A DNA stretch of 64,000 nt, taken from Lagopus muta. Lineage: Eukaryota > Chordata > Aves > Galliformes > Phasianidae. The DNA is taken from contig NC_064437.1 in NCBI RefSeq assembly GCF_023343835.1, forward strand, positions 50,232,972 through 50,296,971. The letters are read 5' to 3'. A program made the translations under genes and the position numbers. Below the pieces are notes generated by a model. That model searched no databases. It was not told where the DNA came from and was given only the letters and a program-made list of their open reading frames with translations. Positions 49,531 to 64,000 of this stretch are shown piece by piece; within the stretch, counting starts at the first letter, position 1; each line of letters opens with the position of its first letter.

Positions 49531-52500
49531 TGAAAGTCATAAACAGGAGAAAATAATGTGGTAGAACAGTAAAATGAGGAAAATTATAGAACAGATTTAA
49601 AACATGCTGGATACAAGTGTAAATTGGCAATCTCTGTTTGAACGTACCTCTTTTTGATGTCCTTTGTAGCAATGGTTTCTCGTGTGACTTTTGGTAAGTT
49701 GCTGCTTAGCAGAAGATGTAGCCTCAACATACATATTTTAGTTCCTGACTGACAGCGGGTTATGATGGCACAGGCATTTCTGACAAGTTTAAAAGACACA
49801 GGGGTGATACACCAGACAGCATTCCAGATTTCTCAGTGGGAAAATGTAAATCTCCTTAATTTTATTCCTACTGAGCAGTGGCAACTAAGATCTTGTATTT
49901 AAATGTGCATTATTAAATAGACAGCACGATGATGATAGGAGCAAGATGTGTTATATGTATCAACAAGTTCTCATAAGCCTGATACCTTGTCAAAAATTCA
50001 TATTCCCATCTATGCATTTGTGATAAAGGCACATCATTTTAAGAGTATTATGCCTTTTATTCTTGAAAGCCTACCAAGGATTTTAGATTAAGGAGTGGAG
50101 TGAGATTTGCCATGAAAATTGATAGATGAAAACTTCTAGCTTTAGGCCTCTAGAAGCTTAACTTGCCACAACACTGAACAATCACATCTGAAAAATCTGA
50201 GCAAACTGTTAACAGGTTGTAGGAATGTAGTCAGATGTTGTATGACATCTTCATAGTTTATCATTTGCATTAGGAAACTTTAATGAAATGAATTTAATGG
50301 GCAGCTCAAAACATTACTGATGATGGAAAAACTTGAAAATAAGGCTGTTTTTTAATGAATGGATACAGTTAGATAATACAAAAGCTGCTAGCAATCTGAA
50401 GATGTGGTATTATATCTGAGATCAATCTCGGTTCTTAGAATCTAGGGTGTTTGACAGTGACTGCAGGACTTGGAACTGTAGCAATTCAGATTAGAAATAG
50501 CACTAAGGCATAAAACATATGTATAGAATGGTTTGTGCTCTGCTCATTTTATATACCTTTGAAAAATATGAGAAGATGAACATTGTATATCTGCATGTAC
50601 ACTGCTGCATGGACTTTGGTGCTAAGGTTGATACATGTGAATAGTCACCCATTTGAATGAGCTGGATTGTGGACTTGTATGGACCATGAGTGTGCATAGT
50701 GAAGCACAAGTGGTAGTGTCTGTAGAATCGGGGGCTAAATATGAGATGTAAACATAGTTGACTTTCCGTGTAAGTACAGTACTTCTGCAGCAGAATGCAT
50801 GAGGCTTTTTGCACACACAGTGCTAAATAGTGGCTCTTTGGAGGTCTCTTTTTAAATGTAAATATAATCTCCTGAAGTATTACCTACATTTCTTAGCATG
50901 TTTTTCTTCCTACAGAAGTAGTTCATGGTCCTGTCTAGTTGATGAGATTGGATGAGTTACTAGGTTGAGAATGAACTCCGGAAGACAACTCAGCTTTTTT
51001 TTAAAGCAGAATAATGTATATTAATTGTATTTGGGAGGGAATCAGTCCTCTTCTGTCCAGAGCCTAAAAGGAGTCCAAACTGTAATATCTTATGCAGCTA
51101 AAAACCATGTGATCTAGCAGCATGTTGAGCCCAGACTTCTAACCACTGTAGTGAGAAAGCTCAAAATGTGGGGACGTAATGGAAAGCTTCATTTGATGTA
51201 CATTTGATCAGGCTGAGCATCAACACAGAAAATGCAATTTGAATGCAAACTGAATCTGAAGGCTGTGATTCTGTAATCATAAAAAAATCTCTAAACATTT
51301 TGCATATTTGAGAACTGTTTTATAAATGATATCTGTAGAAAACTCTAAAGATGATACTGTCAAGCAATGGCACTGCTTATGCAAACTCTTATGATTTGTT
51401 GCAGTCATGGGAATCAAGTTGTGAAACCAGCACTGTCAAATTCCTAAGGTAATATGACTTCAGAACTGGCATATGGTGCCAAGTTATGGGTTGAGGAGTG
51501 ATTGTTCACTTGAGAATAGATTCTGGCTAGAATCCTGAGCTTGTCTCACCCTAAAACTGGTACATTATTGAAATGAGGAATCAATTAAAAGTGTCATTTT
51601 TGCTTAATCTTTTCCCATCGGCATATTGATAAGTTATTAATATTGAGATAATGCTTTCAGAAAAATGTTATCTGGAGTGACTTGTTTGTCCAAGTTAATG
51701 TTAACAAACATCCAAAATACAGGAAGACTTTCTATTTTTTATTAAATATGGGGAATTATGGAATTAATGCCTTTTATCTAACTCAGATTAAATTCATCTG
51801 TGACCATAGTTATATGATTAGATAGAGACACATGGAAAAGCTTGAATCATATAATCTAAAGTCCTGTTAAAAAAAACATAGGATATGTGAGTATATGAAG
51901 CTAGGGCTGGAGTGTCTTTCCCCTACCCCCTATTTTTACTTAATTTGAGGGGAAAAAAAATCATTATTTTAAGAAGTAAAAATGAAATTCACAAATACCT
52001 GTATTAGTTTTCCTTTGGTGAATTCTATTGTTTTAATTGGTACCAAAATGATGTTTCCCATGAATGAGTCTTCTCATACAGTGCAAATGAAATGTAGTCT
52101 ATCCAATAATATGTTATTGAGTTAGAGGTTTTATTCTTGAGAGGGCTGGAAATAGAACTCCTGTTGAAAATCAATTGAAATAGAATGCTTCACTTACTTA
52201 ACCAACCCTGAGACATTTTGCATATTGTTAATTTGTTTTGTAAAATATGAAGAAATTTGGTTGTTCCTTCTCTATTGCTTTGTTTGCTGGTTCTGCCATT
52301 ATAACTGGCATGAGGAGCTTTCTCGAGGATTGCTTCTGCTGAGCTTCTTGGAGTTTCAAATTTGCTTTGACTTAAGATCTAGTAGCAAGTCTTGTTTTTA
52401 ATTTGCAGTGCAAGTTGATTGCATAATTGTGAAGCTGTTTGACATGTGTGATACAATTTGATCTGCATTCCTGCCAGCTTTCAACTGTAAGAAACAAAAT

Positions 52501-53934
52501 CTGTTAGTAACAATTTCAGCAGGAGCCATTGGAGTTTGTTTGCCATCTCCCAGAGACTGAAAGATGAGGCTATTTTAAAGGTATTTGAATGCTTCATGTA
52601 ATTGCTTAGTTGAGCTGCAGAGTATGGTGGTGTGAGTGGCTTTGATATATTTAGGGAACAAATACTGGAAATGGTATAATATATGTGTGATACCATACAT
52701 ATAATGGAGTATAGAGGGGAAGAAACATAATGCTGGCTGAAACAAGGATTAAAAACTAAAATATAGCAAATAGTCATTAGGAAGTATTGTGGGAAAGAAC
52801 TGATCAGAGAACTACTTTGTGCCTTAAAGGATACGTATATGGAGAATGACCAACATATCCTGGACATCTACAAAGGAGACAGTCTTGCTTGTGCAGACAG
52901 CAGCCATGTTCATGCTGTCCTATGCATGTTATACTGCTTCAGTGTTTCTAATAATGTCACTGATCTTCATGGACTAATGTTGTTCTGTCTCTTTTCACTG
53001 TTGCGCAGTAGTAGGAAGACTTGAGATAAGATTAATTCCTGAGTAGCTTTTCTCTGGAAAAGCCACAGAATAGGCATTTGATTCTCTTGTAGAGAACAGA
53101 ATAGAAGGAAACTGAATGGGCAGAAGCATATAGTCAGACAGCAGTGTAGGTAGAGAAATAGTATTTGAGTATACAGTAGTATCAATGGCAATGCATGCAG
53201 TTAGTGCCATGAATTCAGAGGAAGACTAAGAAGCAGTGGAAGTAAAATAACTGGCCAACAGAAACCAGAATAGTAATTCTTTGTGCATGGAGAGCAACTG
53301 GTTCACAGCTGATGTGGGTAATTTCAAATTATGACTTAAACCCGTTATCAAAATGGGTGACCTTTACTTGCCTCAACTTTACACAGAATTGATGTGAGCT
53401 TATATCAAACATAGGACTATAAAGGACTACTTTGGTCATTCTGTGGTTCCCCACAATCACAGACAACTGTCAAATAATGCCTCCTCCATTTCACTCTACA
53501 GAAGATACCACAAGCCACAAAACACTTTTTCGGTATCCTGTAGGAAATTAAAGATGATGCATAGGAGATCAAAGTCCACTAAAACTGTAGTCTGCCATAA
53601 TACAAAACAGGAGAGATTAAGTATACCACCAGTACTTTAGTTGCTAACAGTTCCTAACCCCATCTCAGATCACTGTTTTGAAACTGGGTGCCTAGGCAAA
53701 TGGATGCACATCTAGTGTCCTTCCTGCTGTTGCAATCTTCAGTGGTTCAAAGCAAACTCCCCTCTGCATTTTGTCACCAAAAATCAGTTATTTGTGAAAA
53801 ATGCTGTTATGACACTATGCAAGACTATACTAGATGGAAGAACTGCTTCTGAAGCCAAAACAATGCCAGTACATTAGATCTGGTTTTTTTTGTACCTGAG
53901 TAAATATGTGGTGATTTCACTTAAGCTGCCAGCA
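49531..53934. other. putative PCGF5 intron 1, no gene recognised
   Basis: About 4.4 kb of AT-rich unique DNA. The 128-codon minus-strand frame at 52481-52867 is hydrophobic and serine-rich without a recognisable domain. Nothing else could be supported. Confidence 0.5.
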
Positions 53935-54425
53935 GGTCAAGAAAGGAGATCCTTCCTCTATGTTCAACATTCGTGAGAACACATCTGGAGTGCTGTGTCC
54001 AGGCCCAGGCTCTTCAGTAAAAAGAAGATATGGAGCGAGTCCAGCGCAGGGCCACAAAGATGAGTAAGGAGCTGGAGCAACTTATGTATGAGGAGAGGCT
54101 GAGAGCGCTGGGCCTGCTCCCTTTGGCCAAGAGAAGGCTCTGGAACATCTTAACAATGGGTATAAATATTGGAGGGAATGAAGATGAGCAAGTCAAACTG
54201 TTCTCTGTTGTGATCACTGATAGGGCACCTGAAATTCCATCTGAACACAAGAGAACACTAAGAGGGTAGTCAGGCACTGGAGTAGGTCACCCCAAAAGAT
54301 TGTGGAGTCTCTGCCTGTGGGGAAACACAAAACTGTGGCTGTACACAGTCCTGAACAGCTGTCTGTAGCTGGCCCTCCTTGGCTTGCACTAGATCTCTTC
54401 TAAGCTGAGCAATTCTGTGATGTTC
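53935..54425 (+). mobile_element. CR1 LINE fragment, plus orientation, end of ORF2 and 3' region
   Basis: It contains ACATCTGGAGTGCTGTGTCC, GAGCGAGTCCAGCGCAGGGC and CACAAAGATGAGTAAGGAGC, then TGAGGAGAGGCTGAGAGCGC. These are the CR1 ORF2 C-terminal ERVQRRATK region. The rest is the 3' region with internal divergence and an end that reads GAGCAATTCTGTGATG. It is a dead, truncated copy. Confidence 0.9.
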
Positions 54426-56029
54426 TCAAGTTTTGAAAGTCTTTAAATTCCCATCAAATGTAGGTACCTTTCAAAAATGTCAGAGTTGCATTAATGAGTA
54501 AAAATAATGAAGTGCATAGAGTTCTCAAGTTCTTGTGTGTTATGCACTTATTCATATCAAATGTAAAGAATTTGTTTTGCATTGGGATGATTCAGCAGTT
54601 GTTCAAGGCTTTCAATAAACCACTCCTTTTTCAATAATGCTTAGACAAAACCTTTTTTTTTGTTAGACCAGCTCATGTACGTAAAGGGCTTAATAGATTT
54701 ATATTAGAAATAAGTAATTACTGTGTTAGAGGGCAGCGAGTATAAGTCAGTCAGTAGCAAAGTCAGGTTTAAGACACACAGGGAAACGAGCTGTATTTTC
54801 ATCACTGTCTTGAGGGCTGTAGTGTTCTTTGCAGCACATCTGCTGCTGTAAATATACAATATGTGTTTACCAGAACTAGCTCTGTTAATTTTGTTTCACT
54901 CTTAACCTGAAAACGACCACTTTGATTCAAACACTGCACCGTTACCTTCTAACTGCATTAAGTAAATCCAAGTGCTCACATCGGTTCTGTGGCCCTGTGC
55001 TTTTATTACACCTGGTAGGTGCAATGTTGGGAGTTAACTACTTTTGAAATAACAATAAATTCAGAAGCATTTAATGCAATTTCTTTCCTCCTGATGTAAA
55101 GTAGGAACAAGTATCAAAATATTTTTGTTGCACTACTTTTCTCAGATAATGAAATAAGAGCTTATTTTGCAGTGCTTCCCATTTCTGCTTTATGTTGTGG
55201 TCTTAAGAGGTGCTAAGTGCCTCAGCCTTGTTTTCAGAGTTAAAAGCATTCAGTGTCTCATAAATACAGCCTGGTACCAGCAGGGCCAACCTCCTAAATT
55301 TTAAGGAGATGGAGCAAGAAAGTGTCATTTGCCCTCTGCTTGGGATGTGACTGGTGCCCCTTCAGAAAGGTATGTAGGGAATCCATGCCAATGGGGCATA
55401 TCTTCCAGCACCTTAAATGATGCACAGTTACTGCTCTATAGGCAACACTACAGCATAGAGACAGGACTCTGTTTTTAATGTGTCTGGATAGAACATTGTG
55501 TATCCATTATTGTGTAAACATGAGCTTTGTTGATAAATTTAAGGAAATGTCTTTTGGGTTTTTTTTCAGTAGTGAGATTTGATAAAATGTGTTTTGGAAT
55601 ATTGAACTTAGAATCCAGTTTATTTTTAAAGCAAGTCTTACCGGCCACAGTCATGTTGAAACAGCCAGGAAAGCATTGGCAGATGTTTGTTATAAATGTG
55701 TGTGTAGTCCAAGCTGGGTCACTCACGCTCATTCTGAAATTGTCAACTTCTGCTAAACTGCCAGAATGCAACTGCTGACTAAAATACTCCCTTCTGCTAA
55801 GTAAAATGTTTACATGAAGAACAACTTACATTCTCTCCTAGTAACATGCTTCACAAGCTGTGCTTTCAAAGGAGCAGTGTTCATTTAACAATGATCTTGC
55901 CACCTTTCAGGACAGTGCTTTCTCCAATTTCGACTTTCAAGCAGGATTACCCTCGGTGTCGTTGTGTCGGTGCTGCCTGTTTTGTAGCGTTTTCACCGTG
56001 GCACCGAAACGTTAACGAGAACGCCTTTC
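54426..56029. other. upstream flank of proximal CpG island
   Basis: Unique AT-rich DNA with no recognised exon. CpG density starts to rise near 55950 (TCGGTGTCGTTGTGTCGG), which marks the shore of the CpG island. Confidence 0.5.
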
Positions 56030-56599
56030 TGCCCCCGGCCCGGCCTGCCAGCTGGGTGCTAGAGGGAACGGCCGGGGGCAGAAACCGAGGGGAGGGGAGC
56101 GGAACGGAGCGTCCCGCTGCAGAATGGCCCGGGTGCGGTGTCAGGCAGGGCGAGGACATCGCAGCTAACAGAGGAAAAGACTCCACGTATTGTTGTCTTT
56201 AGTGTTTTACGAGAGTTAACATTTTCTAGAGATACCGCAGTTGAAAAAGACCATTAAGGCCGCTTTGGTTTTATGAAGAATTTCCTGGTGCCGGAGCGTT
56301 CTTAGGAGCAGGGTGCTGAAAGCGGACGGGTTTGACCATAGAGACGGCTTTCACGCGTGCTTAGCGTTTCCCCGGCTGGTTGGAGGCGGGGGGCCTAACT
56401 TGGTCCGGCGCCTCACTGTTTCTCCGTGAAAGTTCGAGAGAGGGAAGGCGAGGGCAGGGAAAGGGTCCGAAGCGTCGCTTCCCCACGGGCAGAAGCTGAG
56501 GTCGCCTTTAAGGACCTTTAGGAACGCCGCAAGGGCCGGAACCGGGCAACTAGGTGCCGCCGAGGCAGGGGCCGCGCTCTCACTCCGCTCGCTGCCCGC

Positions 56600-56857
56600 T
56601 GCGGCGCTTACCTGTGGCCCCCGCGGGGCCGCTCGGGGCTGCGGGCGGCTCCCGGCGCGGCGCTGCGGGCGGTGGCGCAGCAGGGCTCGGCCGGGGAGCA
56701 GCGCCTGCGCGCCCGTCCCGCCCGCCCTGGGACCGACCGCGGCAGCCGGCGGGGAGGGAAGGAGGGAGGGAGCGCTCGGAGGGGGCGGGAGGCGCACGCC
56801 GTTTCCCTTTCTCTTTCGCTGGGCGGCTGCCCGCCCGAGGCCGCGGGGCTCCGCCAG
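56600..56857 (+). other. PCGF5: predicted proximal noncoding exon of PCGF5
   Basis: The exon would end at 56857, before a CAG|GTACGG donor. The start is not determined and 56600 is only a placeholder inside the CpG island. Competing model: transcription from the distal island joins 31237 directly to 57294. Both may occur, as is common for genes with two CpG-island promoters. Confidence 0.35.
56802..56818 (-). promoter_or_regulatory. IRF/ISRE-like triple GAAANN element
   Basis: The minus strand over 56802-56818 reads GAAAGAGAAAGGGAAAC, which is three GAAA cores at 6-base spacing. That is the spacing of interferon regulatory factor elements. It sits in the proximal PCGF5 CpG island about 40 bp before the predicted exon end at 56857. 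Pyrimidine-rich stretches in CpG islands can produce such matches by chance. Confidence 0.5.
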
Positions 56858-57301
56858 GTACGGCGAGGGTCGGGGGGCGCCGCGGGCGGGGCGGGACGGG
56901 AGTTCGGGCTGAGCGGGGAGAGCCCGCCCGCGGCCGGGCCGCCCCGTCCGGAGGGCCGCGGAGGGGGTTGGGGAGAGGAGGGGGGCAGGAAGGGCACGGC
57001 TCCTCCCCGTGGGGGCCCGGCGAGGCCTGCGGAGCGCGTCGTGCCTCCTCGGGGGCCGGGCGGGCGGCGAGACGGCCGCGGGCCCCGGCGGGGCGGGCGG
57101 GAGCTGCACCTGTCACCCCGCGGCGGACGAAGCCCTGGGAGGGCGGCGGGGCGGGCCGGGGCTCGGCTGCGGAGCGGCCGCCGCGGTTACATAAACGGCG
57201 ACCCGCACGCCCGGCAGGCCGATGGCGACGCGTGTCAGCGGGCGTCGGCCCGCACCGCCGGCTCACGCGGCTGTGCCTCCACGTGTGCTGCAGGTCCCGA
57301 G

Positions 57302-57349
57302 ATGGCTCGCCTGACGCCGCGGCGAGAGGTGCGAGCCGCGGCCCCCTGA
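57302..57349 (+). promoter_or_regulatory. upstream ORF 1 of PCGF5
   Basis: ATG with G at -3 and G at +4 (GAGATGG), a favourable context. It encodes 15 residues (MARLTPRREVRAAAP) and stops at TGA. It would be the first start codon met by scanning ribosomes if the leader begins at or before 57294. Confidence 0.5.
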
Positions 57350-57370
57350 GAGCTCCCGCACCGCGAGCAA

Positions 57371-57418
57371 ATGCCTGAAAAAGTCCCGCTGCGCAGAGCG
57401 GCACCGCAGCTCTCCTGA
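57371..57418 (+). promoter_or_regulatory. upstream ORF 2 of PCGF5
   Basis: ATG with a weak context (C at -3, C at +4). It encodes 15 residues and ends in TGA 69 bases before the main ATG. The short gap may allow some reinitiation. Confidence 0.45.
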
Positions 57419-59839
<2,421 letters not shown>

Positions 59840-61300
59840 GGAAGGGATGCGTGAATCTGGCTCAGCCAATCTCATGTATGAGGCTGTTTAATTGCCAGCA
59901 CTGCAACAGGTTGAGCCACGGCTCTGAATAGCTGAGCTATGAAAACTTCCAAGTGTGGAGTCTCCACAGCCTCTCTAAATAACCATATCAGTGCTGCATA
60001 ATTCACCTTGTGAAGAAATATTTCTTAATGTCCTCCCAAGCAACTTGTGACTGATGCATTTTGTTACACCATTTGCCACTACTAGGAAGAGTTTGGCTCT
60101 ATCTGTTCTGTTATTGCCATTCAAATGGTATAGGCTGTTATTAGTGGCACTTGTCAGCCTTAACCATGATTTGCTTTTGGTAAATCTGCGTTGACTGCTC
60201 TTGATTCCCTTTTTTTCCCTCTAATTGTTTGGACATTGATTCCAAGGGACATGGCATGTTCTGTTGTCTTTCCTGGGAGTTAGGGGAGGCTATTTAGCTG
60301 TAGTGGCCCCAGCCATCCTTCTTGTCCTTAAAGCTGAGCATAACACATAGCCCTCTTCTGCTCAGGCAGACACCTGTGTAACCTCTGTGATTAGGGAGGT
60401 AGCTTTCAGCTTAGTGAATCCTACCTAGCCCCTAGATTTGAATGCATCCAGTTTTTGTAAGTAGACCTTAACCTGCTGCTTCCTGACTGCTGGTCATACC
60501 TCTCCTTCCTAAATCACTCTGGTGCACTTGGACATCTAACTTAAGCCTCTGCCTCTGAAGGCAAAAGAGACATTGGGACTTCAGGCCTTTTGATGTTGCC
60601 TATTCCTGAATTGTCTCCCTCATTCATTAGCTGGTCTGTGTTTTCTATGAACTTCATGCAGCCACTGGTCTACTTGTAGACCCCTCTAAGTCTGTCATTA
60701 GTTTTAGCTCTGGCCGTGCTTTGGCCTTCCTGACTGGATCCCTAGGAGCCTGAGCAGTGATTTAACATCCTTTTGTTTCCCATCCTTGTTTCCACTTCTA
60801 GTATGTTCTCTTTTTGTGTATTAATTAGGAAGCTTTTGCACCAAGGCAGTCCCAGGCAGCTCTGACAGAATTCCCTGTACATTAGGCTGCTTAGCTCTTG
60901 ACGTCTAAATAAAAGTTATTTAAAAACAGCCAGCCCTCCTGGGTATCTCTCTTTCTAATGACAGCCTCCTTGGGAATTCAGACTGGAAGGTGCTTGAAGA
61001 AGCTGAAGTTTTCAAGCATTTCCTGGGGTTTAGAATCCTAGCTGCTGTTTAACTGTGCAGCGTTCTTCAGAATCCTGAGTTCAGTTACCTTGTTGTCACT
61101 GCAAGGCAAACTGCTGCCCATGGCTGCGTTCATTGCCAGGTTTTCACTGTCTATGACGAGGAGATGAAGTGATGCATTACTTCTACCTGGTCTCTCTAGC
61201 ATTTGCATTAAGAAACTGTCAACCAGTACAGTCTAGGAGCTGTGGAGATGCCCTTCCATCTGGAAAACATCCGGAGATGAAAATTTCAATATAAACATCA
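59840..61300 (-). mobile_element. old, long CR1 LINE fragment
   Basis: A diverged CR1 lies on the minus strand across about 1.45 kb. Recognisable words on the + strand run in the right order for a reversed CR1. First comes the 3' region (GGAGTCTCCACAGCCTCTCT near 59958, GAAATATTTCTTAATGTCCT near 60017). Next are RT parts (TAAATCTGCGTTGACTGCTC near 60181, GGACATGGCATGTTCTGTTG near 60247) and the linker (GGCCGTGCTTTGGCCTTCCT near 60712). Last is the endonuclease-side part (TTGTTGTCACTGCAAGGCAA near 61091). Several segments are deleted. There is no intact frame and it cannot move. Boundaries are soft because divergence is high. Confidence 0.7.
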
Positions 61301-62885
61301 GTGTTTTTCAGGTGTTGCTGTATGCTCCAAAAAGCTAGAGCTCTCACCAGGAGAGCCCAAAAGAACTTCACTGCAGCAAGGCTTCACACCCTCAGACAAG
61401 CAAGCTGAGATACTTTGGTGCTCCTTGTCCTGCAGCAGTTCCAGTAAATGACATGGAGCAGCTTAGCAGATCTGTCTTACCTTGAAAGTGAGCTTTCTTG
61501 GTCAATGCTCTCTGCTTTCTAACAGAAGGAAACCTGCCTGACTGTGCCTGATAATTGTAATTAACAACGAGTAGTCTCATGTGTCTATTTTCTGAGAAGG
61601 GCAGTTAAGTATATTAAAGGTTTTTGTCCTGGTTTTATGCAGAGACTTTCCTAAAAGTAAGTGCTTTTAATGCATTTTTAAGGTAGCTTATTAAGTACTT
61701 GTTACATGTCTGTGCCATCACTGAGATGAGTTTGATGTTTCACTAGCTGTGTGTATACTGCATTCTTTCTTTCCCCCCTGGCTGAAGGAGTGCTTCAATT
61801 TGAGAGAGGACATTCTCAGAAGAATTCAAAGGATGAGTTCTAACAAAGAATTTGTCCCACGATTAACTAATTAAACATTTTCTTGTGGCATATTTAGAAG
61901 AAAAATGTTTATAACTTTATTTAGGTTCCTTGGTGATCAATATTTTAAAAATACCCTCTTCTCAGTAAACAGTATCTATGGGTGCATCAGGCATGTACCT
62001 CTTTGTTAGTGTAAGATGACATACAGTACAGTCCTGACACTTGCATATGTATTTTGCAGCTGGGTACAAAGATCTAAAAGAATGTGTGAACCAGATAGCT
62101 CTGTACTGGGAAATGCAGCATTGTGTAGTATGTTATGGTTGCCAGCCAATTAGCATATGTCACACAGATACTTTTATCAATTGTAATAAATCCTCTTTTG
62201 TGAGTTTAAGTTTTATTATGGCTCGTCTCAACTGTCATAATATAGTCAGGAAATATAGGTCCTCTTTTCACTGGCATGTGATGCATGAACCTCAGAATTC
62301 TACAGACTGCGCAGCTGTTGGTTAAACTGCTTTCTTTTGACTGTTCACCATTGCTGTAACCTACCATAAAGCAATTGCAAACCATGTCATTTTGTTAATC
62401 TGAATTACAAGTGTTAAAGGTCTTTTTGTTTTTCCCTGAAGTTGTGAATTAAATATATCTAATTTATTTTTATTTAATGAGTCCCTTTTTCCTTCATCCA
62501 GCACTTAGGTTCCACCCCATTCTCTGAAGCTTCAAAGTGACAGGCTTTAACAAATGTTCAGTGTTTTACATTGAGAAGAGGAAAATTATACCTATCATAT
62601 CTGAAATTACTGGTTGATTATCTTCTTCCTACTAGGAGTATCACGTATCAGTTCATTATTTGTGAGTGCTGGAATTTGTGTATATTTTTTACTATATTGC
62701 TGCCATCTTCTCTCAGAAAATGTTTGATGAGAGCATGTAAATATATCCATATCAAGGAATTTGATTTCTTTCCATAGATTAGTTTATATAAATAGTTCTT
62801 CAAGTTGTATTAGTTTGGATTTTAGTAGGCTTTATGTTTAACACTGTTTAGTATTTGTGGGGGTTAAGGAGTCTATCACCTGACT
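61301..62885 (+). other. PCGF5: PCGF5 intron, no further feature
   Basis: AT-rich unique intron sequence. The 94-codon + strand frame at 62041-62325 has no recognisable domain. Confidence 0.55.
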
Positions 62886-63134
62886 TCAAATAAACGTGCC
62901 AATTATCCACAGTTCAGTGGCATGGAGTTCTTTTAAGTGGTAATCAAATCCTTCCAGCAGTAAACGAAAGTCACGGCTCGGATATGTCCTTTCAGTTTGA
63001 TGAACAATCACAAGGTCCAGCAGAGTCAAGTTTAATATGTCTTTACAAGGCACATCAACAAGTCCTTTCCAAAGGATCACTGCCATCTTAACACAGACTA
63101 CAAGAACTTCTCTGACTTGATATCCCAAAAGCAA
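62886..63134 (-). pseudogene. coding-like minus-strand frame, possible exon or exon relic
   Basis: This antisense frame inside the PCGF5 intron reads about 75-80 residues with a protein-like pattern (KDILNLTLLDLVIVHQTERT, YPSRDFRLLLEGFDYHLKEL) and ends in TGA at 62886. It has no ATG at its start. A pyrimidine tract (TTCATTCTTTTCATTTGCTTTT) lies just upstream on the minus strand. A candidate acceptor, ATATCAAG|TCAGAG, follows it, and an in-frame TAA precedes the tract. That layout fits a terminal exon or a processed fragment of an unidentified helical-repeat-like protein. It may also be chance. I do not recognise a family. Confidence 0.25.
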
Positions 63135-64000
63135 ATGAAAAGAATGAAATTATCAAAGAACTTCAGACATAGCTTTCCTGAAACGTAGAGAAACTTTTTC
63201 TGAGAGTTTTTCTGCTAATCTTTTTAGAATCTTTGTTGCAAGCAATTTCCCACGTGAGAAGAGATGGCTAGGATTTAGGGCCTGTCAGTTCCAAAATTAA
63301 TGGTGACCAATACTGACTTTTTCAAAAATTTAAATTCTTTATCAATTGTTGAAAATTGGCATCAGGTAGGAAAAGCTGAATAGATAGGGACACTATTGTG
63401 ATCACCAAACAGGAGGCTTACAAAAAAATATTAAAAACTCTTTCCTTTATTAAAGGAATAGCAGAACAGAAATTTTTTCACTTGCTGTTCTCTGTTGAAA
63501 TAGAGTTTTCTCTAGCTTGGTTTCTGTGAAATCAAGTCACAAAAGGTCTAGAATAAACCAAACCCTTACGTTACTTACCACAGTGACTTTCGGTTGAATT
63601 TCCATGTGGCTGTTGTTTATGACTGTCAGACTTACTTATTTCATCATCATACTAGCTGCTCAGCTTTTAAAAAATGTTTAAATTGTGATTCTGCAAATAA
63701 TGGAATGTCTTGAGTAGCAGACGATTCTTAACCTTGTAGTTCTTAACAGGATTGTCATCTCCTGCCAATAGTTAGTACACTTTCTCTTGTCTAAGGTAGA
63801 ATATAATCTCCATCTTCAGCACAGTATAGATGCCATGATTGAGATACCGTATGCTGCATTTGAAGAATTCCAGTGACAGCAGCATGTTTCAGATTCCCTG
63901 TGAAAACCAGGCTAAGTAAGGTTATTTAGATTCTCATTCAAATAATCTGGGAGATGCTTATCTTAGGACTTTTGTTTCAGACTTTTTATTATCTTTGATA
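63135..64000 (+). other. PCGF5: PCGF5 intron, right edge
   Basis: Unique AT-rich intron DNA to the window edge. The second coding exon of PCGF5, which should begin by completing the split Phe codon and then encode CKTC, was not found in the window. Confidence 0.55.

Overview
The window looks like bird nuclear DNA, most likely from a galliform such as chicken. It is AT-rich, gene-poor, and dotted with 5'-truncated CR1 LINEs. It carries an internally deleted mariner of the Galluhop type and contains two sharply bounded CpG islands. There are no bacterial features: no operons, no ribosome binding sites and no CRISPR array. Nearly all open reading frames here are chance frames, shadows inside CpG islands, or pieces of CR1.

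The one gene identified with confidence is PCGF5, on the + strand. Its first coding exon is 57488-57599. It encodes the N terminus and the first half of the RING finger, and ends at a phase-1 splice donor. The rest of the gene lies beyond the right edge, so 57600-64000 is intron. A CpG island (about 56030-57480) covers the leader and a probable promoter. A second CpG island (about 30430-31960), with a good + strand donor at 31238, lies about 26 kb upstream and is probably an alternative PCGF5 promoter. If so, 31238-57293 is its first intron. The identification of chicken chromosome 6 (syntenic with human 10q23.3) is inference from PCGF5.

Layout: 1-27.5 kb is mostly unique intergenic DNA with one short CR1 tail, one LTR-like repeat (about 20.9-21.2 kb) and an unidentified minus-strand ORF of 156 codons (25457-25927). 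A transposon cluster (Galluhop plus three CR1 pieces) occupies 27.5-29.8 kb. The first CpG island follows. From 33 to 54 kb there are six CR1 copies of different ages and a second copy of the LTR-like repeat. The second CpG island and the PCGF5 coding exon come next. A very old, long CR1 fragment (about 59.8-61.3 kb) and a small coding-like minus-strand frame (62886-63134) lie in the intron after the coding exon.

Most worth checking: the two-promoter layout; two upstream ORFs in the PCGF5 leader, the first with a better start context than the main ATG; a triple GAAANN (IRF-type) element in the proximal promoter; a perfect G-quadruplex next to a long C-tract in the distal island; and the unidentified 156-codon ORF. 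Positions of splice sites, repeat ends and conserved elements were read by eye. No alignment or database search was run.
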